Shown here: positions 1 to 10,305 of the stretch, in pieces
Layout of the letters: the number at the start of each line of letters is the position of its first letter
Position numbering within the stretch: position 1 is the stretch's first letter
NCBI GenBank assembly: GCA_002286715.1
Contig: NSJX01000140.1
Location: forward strand, 1 to 28,634
From: Dentipellis sp. KUC8613
Taxonomy: Eukaryota > Basidiomycota > Agaricomycetes > Russulales > Hericiaceae
Length of the DNA: 28,634 nucleotides
Reading direction: 5' to 3'
Program-made: the position numbers and the translations under genes
Notes under the pieces: model-generated
What the model was told of the DNA's origin: nothing
Database searches by the model: none
Seen by the model: the letters and a program-made list of their open reading frames with translations, nothing else

Positions 1-249
1 TATGTCTATGCGAAGTTTCAAATCCGAAATTGATGCTAAAAATATTCAACACGCAAGATACATTTGCCTGTCGCGTTTGGTGGTGATAGACTGTAGATGG
101 CTATGCAAACTATATTTCGCGGCCCTCCCGAACCCTGCAGCATCCCGCCGTGTGCAGGCCATAGTTGTCACCAATGTTGATATCTCCCGTTTATGAGGTT
201 CAAAAAAATTATGCATGCTAGGAAGCAAAAGTGAAACGATCACATGCTA

Positions 250-344
250 CGACACCAGCAGGATTTGAACCTGCGCTCCCAGAGGGAAACAGATAGATAT
301 TTAGAAATTCTAATCTGTCGCCGTAACCACTTGGCTATAGTGCC
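250..344 (-). tRNA. tRNA-Ser(AGA) with a 13-nt intron
   Basis: Read on the minus strand, this folds as a class II tRNA. The acceptor stem GGCACTA pairs with TGGTGTC, with discriminator G at 250. The D stem is GCC/GGC, the anticodon stem ACAGA/TCTGT, the long variable arm is CCC-TCT-GGG, and the T arm is GCAGG-TTCAAAT-CCTGC. The anticodon loop is 20 nt: the anticodon AGA lies at 309-311, followed by A37 and a 13-nt intron at 295-307, the canonical eukaryotic position after base 37. G73, the class II variable arm and anticodon AGA together give serine (UCU codons). Mature length would be 82 nt, usual for tRNA-Ser. Leucine is unlikely because eukaryotic tRNA-Leu carries A73. Confidence 0.95.
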
Positions 345-811
345 GGTGACAATTATGAGCCAATTATTGTATATAACTCGAAATCGCCAATAGAATAATT
401 GAACTTTACCAGAAAATTGTGTAGAGTGTATCGAAGACCTTTCTTCCAAGACATCCAATACGGAGTCGACAAAGAGGTGCGGTTGCATAAAGTTGTGAGT
501 TTGCGTGACAATCTTCTATATTACCTGTAGATGCAGACCACAGGGTAGCATGCTGTTGAAATATTGCTGAGAGTCAGCGCGAACGATCCGATGAGCCCCA
601 ACAGCGCTACCAGCGAAAAGAATAGGTATAGTAATTGATGCTTGAAATACAGTCGTATGGGAATACAAGATCATTTTTCGATACAATTGCCTCCGAATCC
701 TGCAACAACCCGCGCGACGGCTTTGTGAGCGAGAGAGTTGCAGTGTTAATGAGAACGGGACACACCTAGTTAATCCCATTCCATATAATTCCATACCTAT
801 CTGGTGTCGAA
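345..811. other. Intergenic stretch, no confident gene
   Basis: 467 bp lie between the tRNA and the stop codon of ATG101. A minus-strand open frame at 516-794 has a short hydrophobic stretch followed by residues faintly like a HIG1 domain. It has no supporting exon structure and ends soon after, so it is not called. The interval should contain the 3' UTR of ATG101 and the upstream region of the tRNA. Confidence 0.5.
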
Positions 812-1674
812 TTAGCCGATTTCCACACCGCCGACTTTGACGACTATCTTCATGGGAAATGGCGACACGCTGGCCTTGAGAATAGGTGGCACGGCAGAGC
901 GCCCCTGCTCCGATGAGGTCTGGGTTAACATTGTGTACAGACTCTTCGTGAGAGTAGATGCGAGCGTCTGGTTGAATTTAGATCTCTCTGGCATATCGAT
1001 ACATTTAACTCACGACGAATACCTCGACAAGCGGTGGTGCGTACCTTCTTCGGACCTTGGCTGTCGAATCTCAGCGTCAATTATCCTTGCGGGTGACATC
1101 AGTACGTTTCTGACGATTCCAAAGAGTCACCAATACCATTGTTCCCATGGCACGTCTTCCTGTGAGATACATTAGAACAGGGGCTCGCGCGTCAAAACGA
1201 GACGACCTGCCTCGTAAGACAGGCCTATCCACGACTTCTTCTGCTGCTTTCCCGAGAATGTCACGCTTATCTGAGATTCTCTTAACTGAAGCTATGTTAT
1301 TCGACGTAACGGATATTTGGACTCACCTGTCCACGTTTATTCGCCCCGTTCTCCATGCCTTTCCAAAACATCTCCACCTTCTCATCTACCAATGCCTCCA
1401 TTTCTGGGTCGGCAACTCCGGGCTACCAATGATAGTCAGTTTTTGTCCAAAGAAGAGCACGTTTTCTTACCAAAGTGACATCTAACACTTCGAATGTTTG
1501 GGGCTTGATTGAACCAAAGAGGCGGTGGAATAGTATCGCGTGAAGCAGGGCCCGCAGCACGTCCCGCGTGTTGTGGCGGTCAAGTATCTGACAACAAGTT
1601 GATACAGCACATATCAGCATTCTCGAAGCAAAACTTACGATATCAATAGTAATTATGGCATGGGTCGTGTTCAT
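812..1674 (-). CDS. ATG101: Autophagy-related protein Atg101 (7 exons)
   Basis: Atg101 is a HORMA-fold subunit of the Atg1/ULK autophagy initiation complex, where it binds and stabilises Atg13; it is present in most fungi but not in budding yeast. Exons on the minus strand are 1674-1639, 1587-1471, 1422-1327, 1270-1211, 1159-1137, 1085-1045 and 987-812, giving 182 residues with all phases closing. The N-terminal block around residues 13-50 (LRALLHAILFHRLFG, then FEVLDVTL) matches the conserved start of the family. The block PEMEALVDEKVEMFWKG follows, then the conserved VPWEQWIIDAEI segment near residue 125. The intron at 1160-1210 begins with GC rather than GT (exon ends GAG, intron starts GCAGGT); using it joins SYE to EDVPWEQW in frame. 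A GT alternative would leave a 39-nt intron and insert four residues. The next gene upstream diverges only about 190 bp away. Confidence 0.9.
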
Positions 1675-1864
1675 GGTTGTCGAGGAGGACGTTATGTATG
1701 TCGCCCAACAACTCGAAGACACGCCCTTGTCCGCATTGCGTACGAGGCTATGAGACTCTCCTAACCCAGAACTAGGGTCTGTGTAGACGATATCCTCATT
1801 CCCTTCGAATACTGCCGTGACCACTACCGGTCATCTCGCTCCTTCGAAACCTTTTCCTTTTTCA

Positions 1865-2945
1865 ATGCCGAAGTCCAGTTATTTGGCACTAGATGGAGAA
1901 GACGACGTCAATGCTTGGCTTTGTGCACCAGCTTTCCCATCGTCACGAGACATCTCAAGGAAGCCTCCTCTACGGGCGATATCCTAGAAGCTCTTGGATT
2001 TGTCGTAATTATACTTCACGCGATGTTTTCCCAAGAAAATAGATTTCCTCTTTACCTACCCGGTGGCTCTCCGTGTACACCACTGCAATATTCATCTTTA
2101 TCATCGGCTACGTTGTCCCAGAGACGACATCGATTATCTTCCCCCTCAAGCGTAGAAGTGGAGCGTTCGGCGACTTGCTTGCGGCCCATCCACGCTCTCT
2201 GTGGACTCCACAGTGTCGCGGGCTGAGGGTATAGCAAGCGTCCATCAATTCTATGCAATGTGCTGACTCACGCCATTTCCTAGGTAAACGTACGCCAGTA
2301 CGTCGTTGAAGGTTGCGCCTCGGCCTCTATGGCCTCTTACCCCGACCTCGCGCGCTTCCTTGTAAGCACACGGTGCGGTATCATATTCCTAGCCTATGAA
2401 ACCAATCGTGCGCCCAGGGCCGCAGAACCTCTTCGCATTCGCCTGTCGTGTCGGCATTCACCAACATGCGCACCTTCCTTGAGGCCTCGGTTACACTTTC
2501 AATTACACTCCGCTGTCAACACATAGGAAAACTGTTCCTCGTAACGTATGGAATTCTCTACCCCCTTGTTCTATCGTCTTTACAACAGGATAGGCCCTTT
2601 ACGTCTGCGACAGCCCTTACGTTGGCAGATAGCGCCCTACTTTGAATGGTTCGTAATCCAAGGCGCCATTCCAGAAGCCGCCCTCCTGTCAATGTCAGAT
2701 GTCTCAGCTACGATGGGTCCCCGCGGAACTCGCGGTCATATTACGGAGACCGAGCACATTCGCCAATCGAATTCCTTGACATTGACTCCGTTCTCTTCTC
2801 ACATATTATACACGCCTGCGCTCGTCGTCCATCATATGACACTGCCGAACACACTTCGCACACCCTCCCCATTCGAGGTGTCCGCGACAGAAATAGAGAC
2901 CACTCTTTTCTCGACATCTCCCATCACCTGATACCGATTGACTGA
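1865..2945 (+). pseudogene. Decayed gene for a fungal membrane protein
   Basis: The family was not recognised. A plausible start ATG at 1865 opens a frame (MPKSSYLALDGEDD...) that soon meets a stop. The continuation lies in another frame with an in-frame TAG just before the hydrophobic segment WLSVYTTAIFIFIIGYVV at about 2065-2120. A GT-AG intron at about 2228-2284 then leads to VNVRQYVVEGCASAS. Beyond this, coding-like text hops between frames at about 2440, 2640 and 2720. It ends with a proline/tyrosine-rich tail (RPPSYDTA) typical of cytoplasmic tails of fungal membrane proteins, and a stop at 2943-2945. One hop could be an intron (2361-2416 has GTAAGC and CCCAG ends), but I found no splice set that removes all stops and shifts. 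A relic with several indels, or local assembly errors, fits best. Exact ends are approximate. Confidence 0.45.
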
Positions 2946-3050
2946 AAGAAGTCATATTTGTTCTCATCACGGAGGTAGGGCCCTGTTATCTTTTATATCC
3001 CTCAACGCGAAGGCATACTAGCCCGCAATTACCTCCCCTCAACATCCACG

Positions 3051-4209
3051 ATGTCCTCCAACCAAGTGCTTGCATCGAGTCCCGGCGAATGCTGTCTCAA
3101 GACCGTGCAGCATACCGGAACGGCTGTGGGAAGCTGGGAGAATATCGGGTCGTTTAACACCTACAAGTCGCTCCCACCGCACAAGACCACCTACGACCGC
3201 ATCCTCCTCTTTTTCTGCGACGTTTTCGGGCCTGAATACATCAACAACCAACTCTTGATAGACTACTTCGCATCGAATGGTACGTAGGTTCTTTGCTCGT
3301 ACGGAATAAAAGTGCATGATCGACGACGTTCACTTCAGGATACCTTGTCGTCGCGCCCGATTGCTTCGAGGGAAAGGCGATCTTCAAGGTTGACAGAGGG
3401 CCCGACTTCGATCTGTTCAAATGGATCCAGCCTTATCGCGAGCGCGCTACCAAGCTCCTACCGAGCTGGATTGACGCCATCAAGTCCAAATATGGTGTGT
3501 TCGACGTGCCCGGTCCACATACGATTACACAACTGAGAATTGTCCCGTGTCCTCAGGACATGAGAACACGAAATATGTCACCGTCGGTCAGTATCCGTTT
3601 CCGTGGTCTTGAAGGCGGCATGATAATAGCTCGAGAACAGGATATTGCTTTGGGGGACCTGATGTGGTGAACCTCACCGCGACCGACTGGCTCGCTGCTG
3701 GTAAGCCGTCGCCCTCTAGCATAAGACATTCCAATGGGACTCACCGGCCGTATGCAGGGGCTTTTGTGCATCCCGCGTTCCTCACCGAGGATCAATTTAG
3801 GAATGTCAAGCGTACGTCACAATGGACTATGTCTTCAGCAGATTTACTTACCAATACATCATGTCCCAGAACCGCTCTTCCTGTCTTGCGCAGGTTAGTA
3901 TCGAAATTCGTAAAGTGGCCTTGAAGGAAGCACGCTTACAGTCATCCGCAGAGATCGATCAGACCTTCCCCTCTGCTTCTCGTCATCGTGCAGAAGTGAT
4001 TCTGGCCGAAATCAAGGCCAATTACCATGTCCAAGTGTTCGCAAGGGTCGAACACGGTTTCGGCATTCGAGGTGATCCAAACATCCCCGAGCAAAGTAGG
4101 TCCCTTCTCCCAGACCAATTACCAGTAATCTGACGCACCTTTCTCAGAATGGGCGAAAGAGGAGAGTGCTCGGTCTATCCTTGGATGGTTCGACAGGTTC
4201 TGCAGTTGA
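3051..4209 (+). CDS. Dienelactone hydrolase family protein (8 exons)
   Basis: An alpha/beta-hydrolase of the dienelactone hydrolase family (PF01738). Fungal cytosolic members such as yeast Aim2 have unassigned substrates, while the bacterial archetype opens the lactone ring in chloroaromatic breakdown. Exons are 3051-3279, 3339-3494, 3557-3586, 3641-3700, 3758-3811, 3870-3893, 3952-4095 and 4148-4209, giving 252 residues, the usual length. The nucleophile elbow GYCFGG places the catalytic Cys at 141, EIDQTFP gives Asp 187, and EHGFG gives His 219. This Cys-Asp-His triad has spacing like that of bacterial DLH. The N-terminus (residues 10-30, PGECCLKTVQHTGTAVG) is the conserved entry to the fold. 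No signal peptide is seen, so it is probably cytosolic. The stop lies about 160 bp from the convergent stop of DUS1. Confidence 0.93.
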
Positions 4210-4367
4210 ACGATGACGGGGGGAGTGTATGATCAATTAAGTTGTATGAGTATCCGTATGAATTAGTCGGGCGATCTATTGCATGCGCTATGATAAACAG
4301 TGCGATGGGGAGAAGAGAGCAGTACAAAACAGCTAGGAAAAGACATCAAACACGACGCACGATGTGC

Positions 4368-6111
4368 CTATACGCAGACTGCAACCTCAGGATCGCACGG
4401 ATCCAGATCAAGCTTCAAGCGCTTGGACTCATCTTCGACCTCCGGTGTCCGTTCCGACAAGGGGCGCTTGCCGGACAGAGCATCGTCCTTCGCTTCCATG
4501 GTAGCAGGAGCAGCAGTAGACACTAAGCTAATAAATCAGCATGCGGGAGATATGGACGGACAGAAAGCTGAACGCACCCTTTTCTTCCACTTTCTGAGGC
4601 TTCTTCGCTGGCAGCGGCCTGAAGTACGGCTGCGCTAGCCAGTGCGGCAGGACCTTCAGCCCCGTCGCCTCGTCGATCCTGACCAAATCCTTCGCCGTTT
4701 TCCCAGCCTTCTCCGCCTCCTCCGCGTCTCGATCCATGCGCCGTTTCATCTCCTCCGCGATCTCGATATACGGCGGTAGATCATGTCCCTTCATGCGGCC
4801 CAGCCTGTCCCGCAGGTCGGTCTCGCGCGCGAGTGCGGGGCGCATGATCTTGAAAAGATGGCCTTTGATGGCGCTGAATGGCGTACGCGTTTTCTGGTTT
4901 TTGACAATGGTGAGGTATTCGAGAGCGAGGTCTGCGTGGCGGGGGTGCAGGCCGTCATCGTAGGTATCTTCGAGAGATGGCGAGGGGTGTTCGGTCGGTG
5001 TGCTTGGACCTGCGGACGGCGCAGAATCCACAGAATAGGAAACGGGGGCATGTGAAGAGACTGAAGGAAGGATGTGATCTGCCTTGGCGAAGAGAGCTGC
5101 GTTGTAGAGCTGGCCTTCTGCAGACATGACAGCGTCGGCGCCAGTCTCTGCGAGGCAGCGCTCGATGTCTGAATGGTAGAGGATATTTCCGTTCGCGAAT
5201 ACAGGCACCGAAACTGCCTGTTTCACGGCGCGGATCTTGTCCCAGTCAGCGAGGCCCTGTAAGGCGTCAGTCTATACTATCTGGAAGGTCGTGTGCAAAC
5301 AATGGCATACCGACTGGTGACCTCTCTGTTCACGCAGCCGCCCATGGCAGGTCAAAATCTGTGCGCCTGCTCGTTCCAGCATTTTCGCATACTCCACGGT
5401 CTTCTCGACTGTAGGGAAGACGCGGAATTTGGCGGTGACGGGAATCGATAAGTTCTCGTGCAGGGTATTAACTGGAATGTGTCAGCCTCGTCCCAAGACA
5501 GTATAAAGAAGACTTACTGAGTTTATAAATTAGGTCCCATTCGTCTTGCAAGAAACTCCCGTAGTGGCCCTTCTTCGCAATATCCTGCGGACAGCCGAGG
5601 TTCAGGTCGATCGCATCGCAGTGTGCCTCGACCACCTTCGCCGACGTCAAAAGGTGCTCTGGACTGTTGGCGCAGAACTGCACAATCAATGGCCGATCCT
5701 CTGGGCCACCCTCCTCGCCGTGTGCAATGCTGAAGTTTTGTTCTCGGTAGTTCGTGCGTGCGCCCTCGGCGAACATCTGATATTCTGTCAGCAGTCAACG
5801 GCTGTGACACGATAAAGAAGTCATACTTTAGCATTAATCATGGGGGTATAGACAAGCTTAGGCGGTAAAATATATGATTAGGAATGATTGAGGAATCGAA
5901 GCATAGCTGCTCACCTGCGCTCCGTAACGTCTCGATAATCTTCTCCACGCCTAAATCATGTTGAGCGAAATCACAGATACGAACGAGGCGGATGACATAC
6001 CAACTCGCTCTGATCCACCATAGGCGCGACGACATATTTCGGACTCCCCAAGATCTCTCGATAGAACTCATACCCCTGCAGCTTCCGCGGCTTGCTCGCT
6101 GTGACGGTCAT
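4368..6111 (-). CDS. DUS1: tRNA-dihydrouridine(16/17) synthase Dus1 (7 exons)
   Basis: An FMN-dependent reductase that converts uridines 16 and 17 in the tRNA D-loop to dihydrouridine. Exons on the minus strand are 6111-6001, 5950-5915, 5856-5827, 5776-5518, 5471-5311, 5256-4578 and 4522-4368, giving 476 residues. The N-terminus [11 protein letters not shown], then RRYGAQLVYTPMI and [15 protein letters not shown], are diagnostic; Cys121 in NLGCPQ is the catalytic acid. [14 protein letters not shown] and VPVFANGNI complete the TIM-barrel flavin site. Residues after about 290 form the helical C-terminal domain. The last exon is easily missed: the 679-nt exon would run to a stop at 4528, but a GT-AG intron at 4523-4577 adds a basic/acidic tail containing [20 protein letters not shown]. 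The gene diverges from the next one across 325 bp. Confidence 0.95.
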
Positions 6112-6436
6112 ATTTACAAATGCTTCGCGCAACCTGCGCTGGGTGAAAGGGAGTATCTTGACCCTCTTGACGGGTGCGTTCTGTTGTTTTTTGGGCTTGC
6201 GGGGATGGGTATACTTTACAAAGACCGAGGAAGAAACGAAGAGACAGGTTAAGCCCCAACCCTAGAATGGGCTTCGGCGCTTCGGCGTTTTTTGTTTGTG
6301 CTTGTTATGCTGCAGCCTCTAAAAATCCGGAAATGGAAACTCGTCTTGGCGTCAGGAGCACCGAACCCGGCCCGCGATTATTGTCACACACGCATTCCTT
6401 TCCTTGCAATATTCTCTGCGAATATTCTCGTTCATC
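6112..6436. promoter_or_regulatory. Shared upstream region of DUS1 and the NOPCHAP1-like gene
   Basis: A 325-bp divergent intergenic region between the start codons at 6111 (-) and 6437 (+). It must hold both promoters and 5' leaders. I saw no clear TATA box or other defined element. Confidence 0.5.
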
Positions 6437-7197
6437 ATGGCTGCTTCTGATTCTAAACAAAAACGGTCTGAGAAACTCGAGGTGGAGTCGGAAGAAGAGA
6501 GAATGAGCCGGCTGCGTATGTTTCTGCGCTCTCCCTTCCGCTATACTATATAACAGGTCGCGTCCTCGCTAGAAAACACATTCGCAACCTTGAGTAGCGC
6601 CAGTGCACCTGCTGAGGATGGACCAGGCACTCGGCCCTTCGATTTTGGGAAGAGAGAGACGTTCGCCGTCCCACCCCCCTCAGACCGTACGTTCATGCAT
6701 ATAAGAGTGTGGCCCAGTGTTCACGAACGCGGTGGTACATGGACAGTCCTTGCGAGAGTACAAGCTTTCCTCCCGGCATTCGAAGCCTCCAACGCCGAGC
6801 TCGCACAGAAAGACCCGCAGAGTTTGGATATCGAAAACATAGGCGAAGACGAGGAGCAGTACATCGAAATGGTGCGTCCAAACACGCTCATACATTCCCT
6901 ACACAACCAACTCCCTCCTAGAACCTCGGGCTGGGTGTCTTCGAGCAGCGAAAACAGGGTGTCACAAGCAGCGAGTCGGAATCCTCGGAGGACCAGCAGA
7001 TGGACGCCGCCGCGTCTGCGCACTCCGATTCCGACTCTGATTCCGACTCGTACTCGGACACCTCGAGCGAGGACGACATCATCACCACCATAGCCAAAGC
7101 CGCGCGGCCCACGAAGCCCCTCCCGCGGCGTGCGCGTCCTCAGATCGAAGTGCTCGGATCCGCGCCCTCCACGCCCTCCGGCGCTCCCGAATCTTGA
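6437..7197 (+). CDS. NOPCHAP1/DUF4598-type snoRNP assembly protein (4 exons)
   Basis: Resembles the DUF4598 family, whose human member NOPCHAP1 (C12orf45) links NOP58 to the R2TP chaperone during box C/D snoRNP assembly. Exons are 6437-6515, 6573-6686, 6747-6871 and 6922-7197, giving 197 residues in frame. Conserved parts are the core LLARVQAFLPAFEASNAEL, the segment SLDIENI followed by YIEMNLGLGVFE, and a C-terminal IEVLGSAPSTPSG that mirrors the IEVLDSPAS tail of the human protein. Between them lies an acidic Ser/Asp run (about residues 130-155, SDSDSDSDS type) typical of nucleolar proteins. The 3' splice site of intron 1 was chosen at 6572 because the earlier AG at 6556 breaks the frame. 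The stop is only 32 bp from the stop of convergent DPH4. Assignment rests on short motifs, so the family call is less certain than the gene itself. Confidence 0.82.
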
Positions 7198-7229
7198 AAA
7201 TCGGCCCTTCCTCTCTCTTCTCGTCCGCC

Positions 7230-7897
7230 TCAACCCTCCTGGCCCCCCTCTTCGTCTTCCACAACCTCAAATCCGACCCAGACGACCTCCGAACAACTCC
7301 CACACCCGACCAAATGCCTCCCCGTCTCCAGATCCGCCTCGCTCACCCTATACGTGCCCCCACACCGACACGGATGCGTCCATACCAGCACCTCGCCCGA
7401 CCCGTCCTCCTCAAATTCCTCCAGCGAGATCACGTTCGCCGGCCGCGGCCCCGCGGCCTTTCGCTCGCGGACCAGCTCCGCGTCGTACTGTGTGCGAAGC
7501 GCAGGCGTGCTTAGGACGCGGTAGGCCTCCTTCGCGCGGCCGATGTCGACGCTACCCGCGCCTGCGGGGGCGGGGCTTGGGGAGTTGGACGCAGAAGCGG
7601 ATGCTGGCGAGGCGCTGTGCTGCCGGTCGGGGTGCGAGCGCAGGAGGAAGGCGTGGTAGGCGCGTTTCACGGTTCCGGCATCTGCGGTGCGCGGAATGCC
7701 CAAGAGGGTGTAGTAATCTTTCTGTAGTGAGGTGTCCAGATTGATTGTAATAATTTTGCGTAGAGAGAATGGCGGATTGTATGTACTTGAATCGCAGGCG
7801 GACGGGGGACGAGGCAAAGATTCGATCGGCAAATGCAGTCTAAGCGTGTCACAGTATCATGTTACGTATCGCGTCACGCACTTTGGTCACTAGTCAT
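7230..7897 (-). CDS. DPH4: Diphthamide biosynthesis protein 4, J-domain plus CSL zinc finger
   Basis: Dph4 (human DNAJC24) is a J-protein with a CSL zinc finger that supports the radical step of diphthamide synthesis on elongation factor 2. The main exon 7721-7230 encodes the J domain (DYYTLLGIPR, HPD at about residues 53-55), a serine/alanine-rich linker, helix KEAYRVLSTPALRTQYD, and the zinc ribbon. Its cysteines fall at about 141, 143, 163 and 166 (CRCGG...CGSC), with ISLEEFEE just before. The 5' end is inferred: exons 7897-7882 and 7839-7787 splice in phase to give a 186-residue protein starting MTSDQ. The alternative, an in-frame TTG at 7832, lacks an ATG and is less likely. The acidic C-terminus ends 32 bp from the neighbouring convergent stop, so the two mRNAs probably overlap. 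Confidence 0.9.
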
Positions 7898-8181
7898 GGC
7901 TTTCAAGTGATTTTGCTGTTCTACGGCAGCGTATTGGAGAAAAATGGCAGCTAAATAAAGTAGACGTCACAATATATAGACCGATACACAGCAGAACGAT
8001 GTGTTTTGGAGACCTGAGCAATCCAAGCGCTACACATACAGCAGGAGCAAGAACGACACATCTGGTGTACAACAAGTATTATAACGAACGCGAAAGCAAT
8101 CCATGCGTATATGCGCCTGCTCACGAGACGCAAAAGTCCACTCTACGCTTTCCTTTCCTCCTTACTCCTGTATACATCTAA

Positions 8182-9701
8182 TTACAGCCCTCCGCCGCCC
8201 AAGATGTACTCGATCGCAGAATGCACGTTCCCGCCCGTCGCAAGCAACGCGCGGACGTTCTGCGACGCGTTTGTGAAGCCCATATCTTGCAATTGCTATA
8301 AAGAGCACAGAGTATGAACATTCTGTCCAAGAGCATACGAGGAAGAAACTCGACGCACCTGCAGTTGCACCTGGAATCGCTCCTCCGGCGACCGCGTATC
8401 CGCCGGCGCAGCGGGCGCCGCACCGAAGGCACCACCAAGCCCCGCACCTGCGCCACCAAAGAACGGATTCGCGCCAGCATCCGCCCCCGCGCCTGAGCCT
8501 GCACCACCGCCGTTCATCGCACTCAACATCTGCAGCAGCGCGTCCGGGTTGCCGCCCAGACCGCCCAGACCGCCGCCCGCGCCCGCGCCGAACAGGCTCG
8601 GCATGGCGCCTGGCGACGTCGGGTTCGCAGGGCTCGTGGGGTTCGCAGACGACGGTGTGGAGGGTGCGTTGGGGTTGCCGGGCGCAGGGAACCCGCCTGG
8701 GGCGGGAAAGCCGCCGGCGCCTCCAGGGAACGATGGCATCCCGGGCGGGCCGAAGCCAGCCTCGCGCATCATCGAGGACATCTGGAGCATGTTGCGCAGC
8801 ATTTCGGGATTGGACCTGTGAAAGGAGATTGTGGGTGAGATAAGAGTGTCAGAGTGTGGGTACTGTATATAGGACGTGGGACGCACATGATTTGGCGGAA
8901 GCGGTCGCTTTGGAGGACTTCGCGGACTTGCGGCCCCATGGCTGCGAGCTGCGGGTTCGACGCGAGGATCTGATCGACGACGGCTGGGTTGGACATCACG
9001 CTCGACATCTGCTGGAGGAACTCGGGCGAGTTCATCATCGACTGCATCTGTTCATTTCGCGTTTCGGCATGACATTACCAAGCTGACCGGGACGCGCGGC
9101 AGGTAGACAACGTACCATGTTCGGGTCATTGGGATTGAGACCGGCGTCCTGGAATGGATTGAGCCCTGCCATGAGCCCATAGCCCATATGGCTGTTCAGC
9201 TGTGTGAGCGGGTCGTGGGGGTTCTGGCCGGCCTGCATGGTTGGGAGCGCCTGGGGAGCGGGTGCCACGGATGGTCCAGCATTGCGTGCTGCACCCTTCA
9301 CCATGTGGATTGTGTGTGATGATTGAATTTTGTACACGGATAGTAGGTCTTCATCCTGGGTGGCGCGTGCCAAATCAGCGATCTGTACGACGACGAGAGT
9401 GTGGCATGGACGTACTTTCAAGACTCGACCTGCACGACGGTTAGACCTCGTACACAACGAAGATAGTCAGAGGGAACGGACCTGAGTAGATGAGCCGCTG
9501 GCGATCTGCCGGCACGTCTGACTTCTCCGCGATGGCCTGCTTCAGCTCGCTGACCGTGTTATCAGTCCGAATTGTAATTTGAAGCTTCAGCTCGCTCGGA
9601 CCTGGATTCACATTGATATCGTCACGCAATGATTTCCGCAGGCCTACAAGACACGTACCTTTGACATTGATCTGGATTTCTGAGGGGGTAGAGTCGGACA
9701 T
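8182..9701 (-). CDS. DSK2: Ubiquilin-type shuttle factor Dsk2 (7 exons)
   Basis: Dsk2 carries ubiquitylated proteins to the proteasome: its UBL domain binds the proteasome and its UBA domain binds ubiquitin. Exons on the minus strand are 9701-9659, 9601-9482, 9429-9416 (14 nt), 9355-9116, 9047-8887, 8815-8359 and 8295-8182, giving 382 residues. The UBL spans about 16-90 (ELKLQITIRTDNTV, RQRLIYSGRVLK, IHMVKG). STI1 repeats follow at about 130-210 (NPNDPNMMQSMMNSPEFL, SNPAVVDQILASNPQLAAMGPQVREVL, SNPEMLRNMLQMS). A long Gly/Pro/Ala/Asn low-complexity region precedes the C-terminal UBA (MGFTNASQNVRALLATGGNVHSAIEYIL). The low-complexity part is typical of ubiquilins and may promote condensate formation. 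Confidence 0.96.
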
Positions 9702-9896
9702 TATGGGTAGAGAACAAGATGCGGAGCGCTCGACTCGACTCGAGCTCAATCGTGTCTTGCAATATTAGTTACGTAATACAGGTACGTAGCGTGCTCCCCC
9801 GAAATTGGGGCTCAAGTGAAGCTCGGACTCGCATGTAACATTTGCTTCATTTCCCCGAACAAACAGCCTTGACGACACAACTGAATTGATACAAGA

Positions 9897-10235
9897 CTAG
9901 CAGCATCTCTCGAAGGCAGTTTCACCATACGGACGTCGCTCTCCGCCGTGGTTTGATCCGCTTCGGTAGACGACGCCTTCATAATGAAACCTGCGCGTGG
10001 ACGTACGGTAGCGATGCCCTCGTGCTAGGTCCTGGATCGCCAATATCTCGTCCTTGCTTCTGGCCGGGACAGAGGTGTCGGCAATCAACACCCTCGAGTG
10101 CCCACTCTCTGGAACCTCGAGGATTGTGTCCCTTAGATCCTGGAGACATCGTGACCCACCTTTAATGAGATGCTCTGGCTAAGCGAGCTCCGCACATGGC
10201 GCTGACGCTCGTCGGGAGCCCAAGGTGGTGGCCAT
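9897..10235 (-). pseudogene. Possible small gene interrupted by an in-frame stop
   Basis: The family was not recognised. An ATG at 10235 opens MATTLGSRRASAPCAELA, followed by TAG. The same frame then continues without interruption for about 90 codons (RDTILEVPESGHSRVLIADTS..., then FHYEGVVYRSGSN) to TAG at 9897-9899. The second part reads like a soluble coding segment. No GT-AG intron removes the first stop in phase. It could be a decayed gene, a gene starting further in, or chance: an overlapping frame is also open for about 55 codons. Confidence 0.27.
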
Positions 10236-10305
10236 CTTGAATTCTATACGTCATCCGCGAAGATCACCATAAGATACACTTTGATTTCGACTTCCTCGCG
10301 AGCAC

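Noticed and set aside
516..794. Frame with a hydrophobic stretch and a FNSML segment faintly like a HIG1-domain protein
   Set aside because: Only one short match, no downstream RxxAQG part, and no splice partners found.
4528..4577. Stop codon at 4528 as the end of Dus1
   Set aside because: The segment after the GAAAAGG codon is a good GT-AG intron, and the exon beyond it supplies a tail of the expected charged type.
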